Shown: positions 9,686 through 18,719, counted from the first letter of the stretch. The stretch is 64,000 nucleotides of DNA from Massilia rubra (GCF_011682065.1 NZ_VUYU01000015.1:62001-126000); one strand, 5' to 3'. Translations and numbers: made by a program. Notes: a model not told the origin generated them from the letters alone.

Positions 9686-10462
9686 CTATCCGCGTGCCAT
9701 TGAGAGGAGCCAGGCAAGGGGCGCGGCGACCTTGGCGAAGGCGGCGCTGGCCACCGTCATGGCCTTGAACAGGAAGCTGTCGAGCACATGCAGGCGCATC
9801 AGCAGGATGAAGGCGGTGAAGATGAGCACGTCGAGCACGGCCACGTCATTGACCAGGCGCAGCGCGCGCTTGGGCAGGGCCGCCAGCAGGCCGGGCGGCA
9901 ACAGGCTGGCCACCCTGCGCCCGCCGTCCGGCGGCACCGTCGGCAGCATGCGCAGCACGCGCTCGGGCAAGATGCTGGCCAACACGTGGCTGCCGTCGAG
10001 CGGCGGGATCGGCAGCAGGTTGAAGACCATCATCACGGCATTGACCGCCACGCCGGCGCGCACCATGTCGTAAAAGAAGCGCTCGGTGACGCCGCCGGCG
10101 ACCAGCAGCACGCCGATGACGCTCCAGAGCACGCCCATGAGGAAATTGGCGGCCGGGCCGGCCAGCGCCACGAAGGCCATGTGCTTCTTGGGATTGCGCA
10201 GGCGGTCGTACTCGACCGGAACCGGCTTGGCATAGCCGAACGGCAACTGGATCAGCCAGTACAACATCAGCGGCAACAGCACGGTGCCGAAGGGATCGAT
10301 GTGGCGCAGCGGATTGATGCTCAGGCGACCTTCGTCGGCGGCGGTGGTGTCGCCGAAGTAGTTGGCCACAAAGCCATGTCCCACTTCATGCAGGGAAATG
10401 GCGAACAGCACCGGAATCGCGAGCACGAGCAGCGCCAGCAGCGTGTGGTAAGAGCTGCTCAT
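9686..10462 (-). CDS. Site-2-type M50 membrane metalloprotease
   Basis: 258-residue polytopic zinc protease of the minimal M50 (SpoIVFB/rhomboid-like site-2) family. HEVGH, in the first transmembrane segment near residue 25, supplies two zinc ligands, and NLLPIPPLDGSH supplies the third Asp. A PAANFLMG motif lies between them, and there are about five hydrophobic segments. ATG 10462 (MSSSYHTLLALL) is chosen; upstream in-frame sequence is Arg-rich and non-homologous. It follows the YciO-like gene by 58 bp and appears to belong to the htpX unit, which would join two membrane zinc proteases. Confidence 0.85.
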   Translation of the reverse strand: MSSSYHTLLALLVLAIPVLFAISLHEVGHGFVANYFGDTTAADEGRLSINPLRHIDPFGTVLLPLMLYWLIQLPFGYAKPVPVEYDRLRNPKKHMAFVALAGPAANFLMGVLWSVIGVLLVAGGVTERFFYDMVRAGVAVNAVMMVFNLLPIPPLDGSHVLASILPERVLRMLPTVPPDGGRRVASLLPPGLLAALPKRALRLVNDVAVLDVLIFTAFILLMRLHVLDSFLFKAMTVASAAFAKVAAPLAWLLSMARG

Positions 10463-10520
10463 CGCCCGCTTCCGGCAGGGCGGGCGCGCGGGCCGGGCGC
10501 GGCGGCGCCGGCAGCCACAG

Positions 10521-11156
10521 TCAGAGTCCGAACGCGGCGGCGTCGCCGCGGCCCTGGCGCACCAGCACCACATCGTCGCCGGTCAGGTCGATCACGGTGG
10601 TCGGCTCCAGTGAGCAGGCGCCGCCGTCGATGATCAGGTCGACCTGCTTGTCGATGCGCTCGCGGATGGTGTCGGCGTCGGTCAGCAATTCATCGCCCTC
10701 GCCGTCCGGGTCGGGCAAGATCAGGGTGGTGCCCAGCAGCGGCTGGCCCAGTTCGGCCAAGAGGGCCTGGGCGATGGCGTTTTCGGGCACGCGCAGGCCG
10801 ATGGTCTTGCGCGACGGGTGCGACAGGCGGCGCGGCACCACGCGGGTCGCTTCCAGGATCACCGTGTACGGCCCCGGCGTGGCCGCCTTGAGCAGGCGGA
10901 ACTGGCGGTTGTCGACACGCGCGTAGACCGCGATTTCGGACAGGTCGCGGCACAGCAAGGTCAGGTGGTGCTTTTCGTCGATGCCGCGGATGCGGCGCAG
11001 CTTGTCCACGGCGCCCTTGTCGTCGAGGTGGCAGACCAGCGCGTAGCACGAGTCGGTCGGCAGCGCGACGATGCCGCCGGCATGAATGATCTGGGCGGCC
11101 TGCTTGATCAGGCGCGCCTGCGGATTATCGGGATGGATGGCGAAAAATTGGCTCAT
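10521..11156 (-). CDS. YciO/Sua5/YrdC-family protein (L-threonylcarbamoyladenylate synthase-like)
   Basis: 211 residues with the YrdC nucleotide-binding fold: [34 protein letters not shown], the [12 protein letters not shown] segment and [10 protein letters not shown] near the end. True TsaC/Sua5 enzymes make threonylcarbamoyl-AMP for t6A37 tRNA. This sequence (PEN instead of a typical RxP, and a [15 protein letters not shown] basic patch) looks closer to the YciO subfamily, whose role is less clear. The start [13 protein letters not shown] overlaps the htpX stop in ATGA, implying coupling. Confidence 0.8.
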   Translation of the reverse strand: MSQFFAIHPDNPQARLIKQAAQIIHAGGIVALPTDSCYALVCHLDDKGAVDKLRRIRGIDEKHHLTLLCRDLSEIAVYARVDNRQFRLLKAATPGPYTVILEATRVVPRRLSHPSRKTIGLRVPENAIAQALLAELGQPLLGTTLILPDPDGEGDELLTDADTIRERIDKQVDLIIDGGACSLEPTTVIDLTGDDVVLVRQGRGDAAAFGL

Positions 11157-12037
11157 GCGGCAGGCAGGTTGTTGAGGGCGGCGATGCGTTCTTCCATCGG
11201 CGGGTGGGTCGAGAACAGCGCGCCCCAGCCCTTGCCGCTGGCCGAAATGCCGAAGGCCGACATTTGCGAGGGCAAGGCGCCGGGCGCCAGGCCGCCGAGG
11301 CGGGCCAGCGCTTGCTGCATCGGACGCGGGCTGCCCAGCAGCCTGGCCGAGCCGGCGTCGGCGCGGAATTCGCGCTGGCGCGAGAACCAGGCGACGATGA
11401 TCGAGGCCACCAGGCCGAACACCAGTTCGCACACGAACACGGTGGCCATGTAGCCGATGCCGGGACCACGGTCGCTGTTACCGCGCAGCACGACCTTGTC
11501 CACAAAAAAGCCGACCACACGCGCCAGGAACACCACGAAGGTATTGACCACGCCCTGGATCAGGGTGAGGGTGACCATGTCGCCGTTGGCGACGTGGGCG
11601 ATTTCGTGGCCCAGCACGGCTTCGACTTCGTCGCGGTCCATGCTTTCGAGCAGGCCGGTGGACACGGCCACCAGCGCGGAATTCTTAAAGGCGCCGGTGG
11701 CGAAAGCGTTCGGCGCGCCATCGTAGACGGCGACCTCGGGCATGCCGATGCCGGCCCGCTCGGCCAGCTTGCGCACGGTATTGACCAGCCACAGTTCACC
11801 TTCGCCGGACGGGTTCTGTAGCACGCGCGCGCCGGTCGACCATTTGGCCATCATTTTGCTCATCAACAAGGAGATGATGGAGCCAGTAAAGCCGACCACG
11901 GCCGAAAACACCAGCAACTGGCCGATATTGATGCCGGACGCACTGACCCCGCGCCCGATGCCCAACACGTTGAGCACGATGGTCAGGACCAGGATCACGG
12001 CAAGGTTAGTGGCAAGGAACAGCAAAATACGCTTCAT
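11153..12037 (-). CDS. htpX: Membrane zinc protease HtpX
   Basis: Inner-membrane M48 peptidase that degrades misfolded membrane proteins. 294 residues: two N-terminal transmembrane segments, HEIAH near residue 144 as zinc motif, two further hydrophobic segments, then the third zinc ligand in [14 protein letters not shown]. The C-terminal TSTHPP-like motif appears as [15 protein letters not shown]. All family landmarks are intact. First gene of a unit with the YciO-like gene and the M50 protease. No sigma-32 promoter was recognised; the upstream region holds the 12.1-kb inverted repeat instead. Confidence 0.96.
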   Translation of the reverse strand: MKRILLFLATNLAVILVLTIVLNVLGIGRGVSASGINIGQLLVFSAVVGFTGSIISLLMSKMMAKWSTGARVLQNPSGEGELWLVNTVRKLAERAGIGMPEVAVYDGAPNAFATGAFKNSALVAVSTGLLESMDRDEVEAVLGHEIAHVANGDMVTLTLIQGVVNTFVVFLARVVGFFVDKVVLRGNSDRGPGIGYMATVFVCELVFGLVASIIVAWFSRQREFRADAGSARLLGSPRPMQQALARLGGLAPGALPSQMSAFGISASGKGWGALFSTHPPMEERIAALNNLPAA

Positions 12038-12071
12038 GGCAAGCCTCCCGGCGTCGACATTGGTGAACAGG

Positions 12072-12192
12072 AGGGGCCTCGAAAAACCGTAGCGAGCGGC
12101 GCAAGTTTCGTCCGAGAAGCGCAGCCGTACGAAGGTACGGTGAGCATCGCAGGGCGAAAATTGCTCCGCGCAGTAGGTTTTTCGAGATCCCC
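12072..12192. repeat. 121-bp near-palindromic intergenic element
   Basis: The arms are imperfect inverted copies over about 50 bp. They begin GGGGCCTCGAAAAACC on the left and end GGTTTTTCGAGATCCCC on the right, and are capped by a perfect CCGTAC-GAAG-GTACGG hairpin at 12125-12140. It lies between the PHP gene and htpX, immediately upstream of the htpX start. It could be a dispersed element of the BIME/MITE type or a structured leader; it carries no ORF of its own. Confidence 0.75.
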
Positions 12193-12288
12193 GGAAGAAT
12201 AAAGTAAGGCTGACGGTGCCAAATACAAGAGCCGCGCCGCCGCTGCCATGGCAAGAACGGCGCTCTTCAGAACCGCTTAAGCCGGCAA

Positions 12289-13122
12289 CTAAAACCAGTC
12301 GTGCCAGACCGGCGTGACGCTGCGCGGCAACGGCGGCAAGGCCGCAAAATCGACGCGCGACTCGCCCGGCGCATGGAAATCGGTGCCGCGCGAGGCCAGG
12401 AAACCGTAACGCCGCGCTTCTTCGGCGTACAAGGGATACTGGTCCGGCGTATGGCTGCCGGTGACCACCTCGATCGCCGTGCCGCCAAGCTGCTTGAATT
12501 CATCGAACAGCGCGCCCTGCCCGACCAGGCCGAGCTTGTAACGGCCCGGATGGGCGATCACGGCAACGCCGCCGGCGCCCTGGATCCAGCCGACCGCCTG
12601 CGCCAGGGTGGCCCAGCGGTGCGGAACGAAGCCGGGTTTGCCTTCGACCAGGTATTTACGGAACACTTCCGGAATGTTCGCGCACACGCCCGACTCGACC
12701 AGGAAGCGCGCGAAGTGGGTGCGCGAGATCAGGTCGGGATTGTCGACGAACTTGAGCGCGCCCTCGTAGGCCCCGGCAATGCCGGCGCGGGCCAGTTGCG
12801 CGGCCATCTCGCGCCCGCGCGCATCGCGCCCGCTACGGGTGGCGGCCAGGCCCTGCACCAGGCCGGGATTGTTCTCGTCGATCTGCAGGCCGACGATGTG
12901 GACGGTGTGGTTGGCCCAGGTGATCGAGATTTCCACGCCGGACACGAAGCGCATGCCCAGCGCATCGGCCGCCGCGCGCGCCGCGGCCACGCCGCCGACT
13001 TCGTCGTGGTCGGTCAGCGCCCACGCGTTCACGCCCGCTTTATGCGCGTAGGCGGCGACGGCGGCGGGCGCCAGGACACCGTCGGACACGGTCGAGTGAC
13101 AATGAAGATCTACATTCAGCAT
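12289..13122 (-). CDS. PHP-domain phosphatase (3',5'-nucleoside bisphosphate phosphatase / RNase AM type)
   Basis: 277-residue metal-dependent phosphoesterase of the TrpH/YciV branch. The PHP motifs are complete: DLHCHST near residue 5-11, [10 protein letters not shown] near 35-44, [18 protein letters not shown] and the final [10 protein letters not shown]. Characterised relatives hydrolyse pAp-type 3',5'-bisphosphates and trim RNA 5' ends; the assignment here is by motif. It starts [15 protein letters not shown]. Same strand as the alpha/beta-hydrolase gene, which ends 96 bp upstream. Confidence 0.85.
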   Translation of the reverse strand: MLNVDLHCHSTVSDGVLAPAAVAAYAHKAGVNAWALTDHDEVGGVAAARAAADALGMRFVSGVEISITWANHTVHIVGLQIDENNPGLVQGLAATRSGRDARGREMAAQLARAGIAGAYEGALKFVDNPDLISRTHFARFLVESGVCANIPEVFRKYLVEGKPGFVPHRWATLAQAVGWIQGAGGVAVIAHPGRYKLGLVGQGALFDEFKQLGGTAIEVVTGSHTPDQYPLYAEEARRYGFLASRGTDFHAPGESRVDFAALPPLPRSVTPVWHDWF

Positions 13123-13218
13123 ACGCAGGCAAGGCTCGGATCGGCAACAGGTTGGGTCAGGCTTTATTGTACGCTGACTGAGCGATTGACGCGGCGTCTG
13201 GCGGATAAGCCGGCCGAT

Positions 13219-14094
13219 CTAGGCCAAAAACGCTTCCACCATCCTGGCCAGTTGCTCCGGCTGATCGTGATGCAGCATATGCCCCGCATTGGCCATCATG
13301 CGCGAGGTGACCGTCTTCAGATGCCCCAGGCGGCGGTCGACCTCGATGCGCGCTTCCTCGCGCGGTCCCATCCACTGCCACATATTGGTATCCTCGGCCT
13401 CGACCCACAGCACCGGCGCGGTAATGGCCGACCAGCACGCCATCACTTCTTCCACCTGGTAGCCGAGCGGGGTCGGCTTCTTGTGGTTCGGATCGCCCAA
13501 AATCTCCCATTCGCCGGCGGCGTTCTGCGCCGACCAGTGCTGCGCCAGGAACTGCGCGCGCGTATCAATCAGGCGCGGATTGGTCTTTTGCAGGCGCGCC
13601 GCCACCGCCGCCTGGCTCGGATAGGTGCGCAGCGCGGGTGGCGTGCGCATCTCGTCGAGCCACTTGGCATAGCGCCGCGGCGCCTTCTTCGGGTCGGACG
13701 CGGGCATCCCGAAGCCTTCCAGGTTGATCAGGCGGCGCACCCGGTCGGGCCGGGCGCCGGCGTAAATACCAACCACGTTGCCGCCCATGCTGTGGCCGAG
13801 CAGGTTGACCGCCTCGCCCGGCGCGTAATGGTCGAGCATGGCGTCGAGATCGGCCACGTAGTCGGGGAACCAGTACGTGTCCGAGTGGCTGCGCTCGGTC
13901 AGCCCGAAACCGCGCCAGTCGGGCGAGATCACGTGCCAGTCTTGCTCAAGGCACTCGACCACGAACTGGAACGAGGCCGACACATCCATCCAGCCATGCA
14001 CCATGAACAGCTTGGGCGCGCCCTCCCTGCCCCAGTGGCGCACGTGGGTGCGCAAGCCGCGCACGGTCAAAAATTCGGAACGGGAAGGTTTCAT
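13219..14094 (-). CDS. Alpha/beta-fold hydrolase
   Basis: 291 residues. It has the oxyanion loop MVHGWMDVSASF, the nucleophile elbow LLGHSMGGNV (Ser near residue 101), an acidic residue in PVLWVEAEDTNMW and the catalytic His in ANAGHMLHHDQPEQLA. It most resembles epoxide-hydrolase or haloalkane-dehalogenase-like proteins, but a Ser nucleophile favours an esterase or lipase-type activity. Substrate unknown. A minus-strand TATAAT lies at 14130-14135, about 36 bp before the ATG. Confidence 0.82.
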   Translation of the reverse strand: MKPSRSEFLTVRGLRTHVRHWGREGAPKLFMVHGWMDVSASFQFVVECLEQDWHVISPDWRGFGLTERSHSDTYWFPDYVADLDAMLDHYAPGEAVNLLGHSMGGNVVGIYAGARPDRVRRLINLEGFGMPASDPKKAPRRYAKWLDEMRTPPALRTYPSQAAVAARLQKTNPRLIDTRAQFLAQHWSAQNAAGEWEILGDPNHKKPTPLGYQVEEVMACWSAITAPVLWVEAEDTNMWQWMGPREEARIEVDRRLGHLKTVTSRMMANAGHMLHHDQPEQLARMVEAFLA

Positions 14095-14198
14095 GAGGGA
14101 CTCGGCAATAAAAAAGAACGACCGTTCGAATTATACCGGAGAAGTTTTTATGCGTTGCCGTTGCCGTTACCAGGATCAGTCGGGGTTGATGGTGGGCG

Positions 14199-14414
14199 TC
14201 AGTCGGTGATCGCCCGCAGGCGCGCCAGGGCATCTTCAACAACACACTCCGGCGCTGTTTCGCCCCGTTTGGCGCCGTGCGCCTCAGATCGAGCATGCGC
14301 ACCTGATGGCCGACAGCACAAGCGCAGGTCGCTTCCCTTTTTGATCATGGCCTTCGGTCGGTTGAGATTGACAATGACAACGCCGCCGCGCTCGAATTTG
14401 ACGCGCCTTACCAC
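14199..14414 (-). pseudogene. Eroded MazF/ChpB/PemK-type toxin
   Basis: A 71-codon remnant starting at GTG 14414 and overlapping the antitoxin stop. The first residues VVRRVKFERGGVVIVNLN match the N-terminus of ChpB/PemK toxins, and the last, PECVVEDALARLRAITD, match their C-terminus. Family members are about 110-118 residues, so some 45 central residues are missing. Part of the lost region is still readable in another frame (VGHQVRMLDLRR), so there is both an internal deletion and at least one frameshift. The RNA-cleaving site residues from the middle of the protein are gone. Inferred inactive. Confidence 0.8.
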
Positions 14415-14659
14415 ATCTCGCGCCCTGCTGGCGTCATCTTGCCCCATGCGGCAAGATCGACCGGCTTGGGGGCGCAGGGGTGGCATTGCGCCACCAGGTC
14501 GGCCAAGGCATAGACCGGACGTTTCACTGTTAGCAACACACCATTGTCTTGCACTTTAACGATCAGCTTGTCACCCAGCGTGGCCTTGAGCATGCTCAGT
14601 AACTCGGTGGGCAAACGCACTGCCGCGCTATTGCCCCATTTTTGGACGGAAAGTTCCAT
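14408..14659 (-). CDS. MazE/ChpS-type AbrB-fold antitoxin, toxin partner lost
   Basis: 83-residue swapped-hairpin DNA-binding antitoxin. It opens MELSVQKWGNSAAVRLP, the hallmark of MazE/PemI/ChpS N-termini, and continues LLSMLKATLGDKLIVKVQDNGVLLTVK. The C-terminal half, YALADLVAQCHPCAPKPVDLAAWGKMTPAGREMW, is the toxin-wrapping tail. It is intact and overlaps the start of the degraded toxin. Upstream is a perfect palindromic operator, so autoregulation probably persists. ATG 14659 is used; the longer frame upstream crosses the operator. Confidence 0.88.
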   Translation of the reverse strand: MELSVQKWGNSAAVRLPTELLSMLKATLGDKLIVKVQDNGVLLTVKRPVYALADLVAQCHPCAPKPVDLAAWGKMTPAGREMW

Positions 14660-14675
14660 CTTCGGCTCCCAAGTT

Positions 14676-14694
14676 GTATCTACATTGTAGATAC
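14676..14694. promoter_or_regulatory. Palindromic operator of the mazE-like gene
   Basis: Perfect 9-bp inverted repeat GTATCTACA-T-TGTAGATAC, ending 16 bp before the antitoxin start. AbrB-fold antitoxins bind such palindromes over their own promoter. Confidence 0.75.
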
Positions 14695-14717
14695 CAAATT
14701 GGAATAGCCAAGGCCGA

Positions 14718-14741
14718 CGCATGCGCGCATGCGCGCATGCA
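14718..14741. repeat. Tandem GCATGCGC repeat, alternating purine-pyrimidine
   Basis: Three head-to-tail copies of an 8-bp unit made of strictly alternating C/T and G/A, a sequence type able to adopt left-handed DNA. The rest of the 274-bp interval between the toxin-antitoxin locus and the next gene shows no convincing gene. Confidence 0.7.
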
Positions 14742-14933
14742 GCCAGCAAGAGCATTGAATATCCGATTCCCATTCGACATACTCGCCGTCATCGAACAAG
14801 CAGGAAAAACGCGGCTCGAACGCCGATCCGATGGCGCGGCCTGCGCCGCCCGTCCTCCCATGCCAAAGACAATTCATGGCCGCTATGTCAACGCCGTCGA
14901 TCAGGATGAGCGCGCGGCCCGTTTCGTCGTCTC

Positions 14934-16067
14934 TTAGTTTGTCCAGTACAGATATCGCAAGAAGCCCATGCCCGTATCGGATTTCTGCGCCTGCTCGGCC
15001 ATCTGCGGCAACGGCGACAGCGGGTGCGCCTTGTCGATGCGCTGGCAACTATTGGTCGGCAGCTTGGTATCGCGAAACGCGTACACCGTCCCGGCCGGCG
15101 GCGGCTTCAGATACAGGCTGGCCACATTCAGGCCGCTCCCCTCGGGACACAAGGGCGCCATCGCCGCCAACATGCCGCGCCCGCCCCGCGTGGCCGGCAA
15201 CAAGGTGCGTCCCTGCCACAACGCCGACATTTCCTTGATCATCATCCCCCAACTGGCAAAATCGGCCGTGTCGAGCGGCACCGGGAACACGCTGTTGACC
15301 TGCCCTGGATGGCCGATCCACTCTTCGTCGTCATCGGTCTCGGCCAAGACTTCCTGGCGCATCTTGCCCGAAATCACAAAACCATTGGCGATCAGCTGGT
15401 GCGCCGCTTTCATCAAGGCTGGCCGCGCCAGGATCATGCCATCGAATTTGTCGCTCAACTCGAACGCGCGCACATTGGTCAGCAAGCCTTCGATGAAATG
15501 ATGGTACGCGAGCGACCATAAAATATCGCTCTGGTCGACGTGGATCACGGCGCCCAGGTTGTATTCGCGCTCGTAATAGGCCAGGTCGTCGCTCGGGCCG
15601 CTGAAGCGGAACGCCTGGTGCCCGCGCTTGGGCAGGGCGAACAGGTATTTCTCCCACAGCTTGACGGCGCCGTCGCCGTCGATGTCGAGTTCCCATTGCG
15701 CGGGCGCGAGCCGCAGCGACTTGCGCTTGCCGAGCTTGACCTGGGCCAGCAGCTTGCGCGTGGCGCCGAGTTCGCCGATCACGTAGTCGATTTCCTTGCG
15801 CACCTCGACCACGACCGCCTCGCGCGGCATGCGTTGCGTCTCCATCCGCGCGAAGCCCTGCGTGCCCCAGGTGACGATCTGGCGCACCAGCGCCGTATCG
15901 CGGCAGATGACAGCCGCCACGCGCGCATCGTCGTCGCGCGGCACGGCGCTGCGCGCGGCTGTGCCGCATGCTTGGGCATAGCCGGCGGTCGTGGTGAAAT
16001 CGGCCGCTCCCGCCGCCGGGACCACCAGGGCGCCGCACAGCGCCAGCGCAACAGGGAACAATCGCAT
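14934..16067 (-). CDS. Secreted hypothetical protein with a possible EF-hand-like loop
   Basis: 377 residues with the signal peptide MRLFPVALALCGALVVPAAG. The mature part is soluble and contains AQWELDIDGDGAVKLWEKYLF near residue 125, whose DIDGDG spacing resembles a calcium-binding EF-hand loop. Four conserved-looking Cys are present (CGTAARS, ICRD, LCPEG, SCQRID), fitting a periplasmic protein with disulfides. I do not recognise an enzyme family. Divergent from the carbonic-anhydrase-like gene, with a 192-bp shared upstream region. Confidence 0.72.
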   Translation of the reverse strand: MRLFPVALALCGALVVPAAGAADFTTTAGYAQACGTAARSAVPRDDDARVAAVICRDTALVRQIVTWGTQGFARMETQRMPREAVVVEVRKEIDYVIGELGATRKLLAQVKLGKRKSLRLAPAQWELDIDGDGAVKLWEKYLFALPKRGHQAFRFSGPSDDLAYYEREYNLGAVIHVDQSDILWSLAYHHFIEGLLTNVRAFELSDKFDGMILARPALMKAAHQLIANGFVISGKMRQEVLAETDDDEEWIGHPGQVNSVFPVPLDTADFASWGMMIKEMSALWQGRTLLPATRGGRGMLAAMAPLCPEGSGLNVASLYLKPPPAGTVYAFRDTKLPTNSCQRIDKAHPLSPLPQMAEQAQKSDTGMGFLRYLYWTN

Positions 16068-16223
16068 GATACCTCCAAGATAATCGTGTCAGAAAATAAA
16101 TCTATCCTACGCGAAACAAACGCGCTTGCGTCGTCCCGCCTTGTGATTAGAAGAAAACGCCCAACATCCTCTCCTCGATGCGGCCAGAAACGGCCGTGCC
16201 GCGTCGAAAGCGCGGGGGCGGCG

Positions 16224-16229
16224 TAAAAT
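16224..16229 (+). promoter_or_regulatory. Candidate -10 box for the carbonic anhydrase-hslO unit
   Basis: TAAAAT, 30 bp upstream of the first ATG of the four-gene unit. No convincing -35. Confidence 0.35.
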
Positions 16230-16259
16230 AGCGCCATTCCAACGCTTCCTGACACCAAC

Positions 16260-16784
16260 ATGGCTATCTACCAACTGGGCGAGCACGCGCCCGAGATTCA
16301 CGAGTCCGCCTACGTCGCCGATTCGGCCAGCCTGATCGGCAAAGTGACGCTGGCGGCCAATACCTCGGTCTGGTCCGGCGTCACGCTTCGCGGCGACAAC
16401 GAGCGCATCACGATCGGCGCCGACAGCAATGTGCAGGAAGGCACGGTCATGCACACCGACATGGGCTTTCCGCTCACCATCGGCAGCAAGGTGACCGTTG
16501 GCCACCAGGCCATGCTGCACGGCTGCACGGTGGGCGACGGCTCGCTGATCGGCATCCAGGCCGTGATCCTCAATGGCGCCAGGATCGGCAAGGGTTGCCT
16601 GGTCGGCGCCGGTGCACTGGTGACCGAAGGCAAGGAATTTCCGGATTACTCGCTCATCATCGGCGCCCCGGCCAAGGCCGTGCGCACTCTGAGTGAAGAA
16701 GACATCGCGCGCCTCGAAGGCAGCGCCGCCAGCTACGTGGCGCGCGCCCAACTGTTCAAGACGCAACTGAAAAAGATTGGATAA
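16260..16784 (+). CDS. Gamma-carbonic anhydrase-like hexapeptide protein (YrdA/PaaY type)
   Basis: 174-residue left-handed beta-helix with repeating hexapeptides ([39 protein letters not shown]). The three zinc His of the family are seen in GTVMHTD and [12 protein letters not shown]. It ends with the usual C-terminal helix ([20 protein letters not shown]). Homologues have weak or no carbonic anhydrase activity, so CO2 hydration is uncertain. First of four tightly packed genes: only 3 bp separate it from hslO. Confidence 0.88.
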   Translation: MAIYQLGEHAPEIHESAYVADSASLIGKVTLAANTSVWSGVTLRGDNERITIGADSNVQEGTVMHTDMGFPLTIGSKVTVGHQAMLHGCTVGDGSLIGIQAVILNGARIGKGCLVGAGALVTEGKEFPDYSLIIGAPAKAVRTLSEEDIARLEGSAASYVARAQLFKTQLKKIG

Positions 16785-16787
16785 ACA

Positions 16788-17744
16788 ATGACTACAAACA
16801 ATAACAACGACACCCTGCAAAAATTCATTTTCGACAACGCCGCCGTACGCGGCGAATTCGTCGAAATTTCGGCCACCTGGAGCGAGATCCTGCAGCGCCA
16901 CAGCTACCCGCCGGCCGTCAAGACGGTGCTAGGCGAAATGGTCGCGGCGGCGGCCCTGCTGTCGGCCAACCTGAAGTTCAACGGCGCCATCATCATGCAG
17001 ATCCACGGCGACGGGCCGGTGCGCCTGCTGGTGGTCGAATGCGATTCCGATCTGCGCATGCGCGCCACCGCCAAGGTGACCGAAGGCGCCACCGTGGCCG
17101 ACGACGCCAGCCTGACCGAGCTGCTCAACCCGGGCGGCAAGGCGCGCTTCGTCATCACGCTCGACCCGGTCGACAAGATGCCGGGCCAGCAGCCCTACCA
17201 GGGCATCGTGCCGCTCGACGGCGACGACATGGCGACCGTCATCGAAAACTACATGCTGCGTTCCGAGCAGCTCGACACGCGCCTGTGGCTGGCGGCCGAC
17301 GACACCGTCTCGCGCGGCCTGCTGCTGCAAAAGCTGCCGCGCCACAGCGGCAAGGAAGACCAGATCAAGCAAAGCAGCGAAGCCGACGAACTCGAAACCT
17401 GGAACCGCGCCGTCATGCTGGCCTCGACCCTGAAGCAGGAAGAACTGCTCTCGACCGACATCCAGACCCTGATGAACCGCCTGTTCTGGGAAGAGACGAT
17501 CCGCGTGTTCGACCCGGCCCATCCCCAGTTCCATTGCGGCTGCACGCGCGAAAAAGTCGGCAACATGCTCAAGATGCTGGGACGCGAAGAAGTCGACGGC
17601 GCCCTTGAGGAACTCGGCCAGTTGGCGATCGACTGCGACTTCTGCGGCAAGCACTACTCGTTCGACAAGGTCGATTGCACGCAGCTGTTCGTCGGCGACA
17701 CGCCGGTCGAAGTGCTCATACCCGCCAGCGACGTGAAGCACTGA
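16788..17744 (+). CDS. hslO: Redox-regulated chaperone Hsp33
   Basis: Cytoplasmic holdase activated by oxidative unfolding. 318 residues; the C-terminal redox switch is complete, with HCGCTREKV and, about 30 residues later, CDFCGKHYSF, the CxC and CxxC zinc pairs. The N-terminal domain has the usual GDGPVRLLVVECDSDLRMRATAK and the linker ENYMLRSEQLDTRLWLA. It lies 3 bp after the carbonic-anhydrase-like gene and 1 bp before the thioesterase gene, so all are probably one transcript. Confidence 0.96.
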   Translation: MTTNNNNDTLQKFIFDNAAVRGEFVEISATWSEILQRHSYPPAVKTVLGEMVAAAALLSANLKFNGAIIMQIHGDGPVRLLVVECDSDLRMRATAKVTEGATVADDASLTELLNPGGKARFVITLDPVDKMPGQQPYQGIVPLDGDDMATVIENYMLRSEQLDTRLWLAADDTVSRGLLLQKLPRHSGKEDQIKQSSEADELETWNRAVMLASTLKQEELLSTDIQTLMNRLFWEETIRVFDPAHPQFHCGCTREKVGNMLKMLGREEVDGALEELGQLAIDCDFCGKHYSFDKVDCTQLFVGDTPVEVLIPASDVKH

Positions 17745-17745
17745 C

Positions 17746-18189
17746 ATGCGCGACTCGCCCCGCTCCGCGTTCCCGCATTTTCTGGCGATTCCGACGCGCT
17801 GGATGGACAACGACGCCTACCGGCACGTCAACAACGTGGTCTACTACAGCTTCTTCGACACCGCCGTCAACGAGTTCCTGATCGCGCGCGGCGTGCTCGA
17901 TATCCACGCCGACACCGTGGTCGCTCTGGTGGTCGACACGGGCTGCTCGTACTTTAGCTCGATCGCCTTTCCAGACACGGTGCATGTGGGCGTGCGCGTG
18001 ACCAAGCTGGGCAACTCCAGCGTGCGCTACGAGCTGGCGCTGTACCGCAACGACGAAGCGCTGCCGGCTGCGGCGGGCCATTTCGTGCACGTCTACGTCG
18101 ACCGTGAAACCAATCGTTCGGTGAGCGTGCCGGACCACGTGCGCGCCGTGCTGGCCACCATCGCCAGCGCACCGCCGGCATCGGCATGA
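17746..18189 (+). CDS. Hotdog-fold acyl-CoA thioesterase (YbgC/4HBT type)
   Basis: 147 residues of the 4-hydroxybenzoyl-CoA thioesterase family. The catalytic region is TRWMDNDAYRHVNNVVYYSFFDTAVNEFL near residue 20, with the Asp of the DxDxYxHVNN motif in place. Members cleave short or branched acyl-CoAs or acyl-ACP. Third gene of the hslO unit; its stop overlaps the acetyltransferase start (ATGA). Confidence 0.88.
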   Translation: MRDSPRSAFPHFLAIPTRWMDNDAYRHVNNVVYYSFFDTAVNEFLIARGVLDIHADTVVALVVDTGCSYFSSIAFPDTVHVGVRVTKLGNSSVRYELALYRNDEALPAAAGHFVHVYVDRETNRSVSVPDHVRAVLATIASAPPASA

Positions 18190-18719
18190 CAGGCGCCTCC
18201 GCCCACACCATGCGCATCCTCGCGCATGGCGACGCCGAGGCCCTGCTGACATTCGAACTGGCCAACCGCGCCTGGTTCGAACGCCATGTGGAAGCGCGCG
18301 AGCCGGCCTTCTATTCGCCCGGCGGCGTGGCGCGCCACATTGCGCAGTACCTGCAAGGCCATGCCAGCGGCGCTTGGCATCCGTGCGTGCTGCTCGATGG
18401 CGAAGGCCGCATCGTCGGCCGCGCCAACCTGAAGGGCATCGACCGCGCCGAAGGTTCGGCCGAAGTAGGCTACCGCATCGCGCGCGACCAGACCGGCAAG
18501 GGCCTGGCTACGTACGCCCTGCGCAATCTGATCGGCCTGGCGCGCACCACCTGGCAGCTCAAAGAACTGCGCGCCGAGATCACGCACGCCAACCAGGGCT
18601 CGGCGGCGGTGCTGCGCAAATGCGGCTTCGTCCACGCGCGCGACTTGCCGCAGCTTGCCATGGTCGACGGCGCGCAGATCGACGGCGCGCTGTACCTGCT
18701 CGACCTGGCGCCGGCCTGA
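18186..18719 (+). CDS. GNAT N-acetyltransferase, RimJ/RimL type
   Basis: 177 residues. The acetyl-CoA loop reads RIARDQTGKGLATYALRNLI, a Q/R-x-x-G-x-G/A-like version, with the preceding strand RIVGRANLKGIDR. NQGSAAVLRKCGFVHARDL is the typical RimJ/RimL ending. The substrate could be a ribosomal protein N-terminus or a small amine. Overlap with the thioesterase stop indicates translational coupling; last gene of the unit. Confidence 0.85.
   Translation: MTGASAHTMRILAHGDAEALLTFELANRAWFERHVEAREPAFYSPGGVARHIAQYLQGHASGAWHPCVLLDGEGRIVGRANLKGIDRAEGSAEVGYRIARDQTGKGLATYALRNLIGLARTTWQLKELRAEITHANQGSAAVLRKCGFVHARDLPQLAMVDGAQIDGALYLLDLAPA

Noticed and set aside
12301-14559. Plus-strand frame of about 750 codons across the PHP, hydrolase and toxin-antitoxin genes
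   Set aside because: It spans several real minus-strand genes and their gaps and has no domain signature.
14695-14933. Small plus-strand ORF after the antitoxin (ending DQDERAARFVVS)
   Set aside because: It begins inside the operator and GCATGC repeat, lacks a ribosome site and matches no family.
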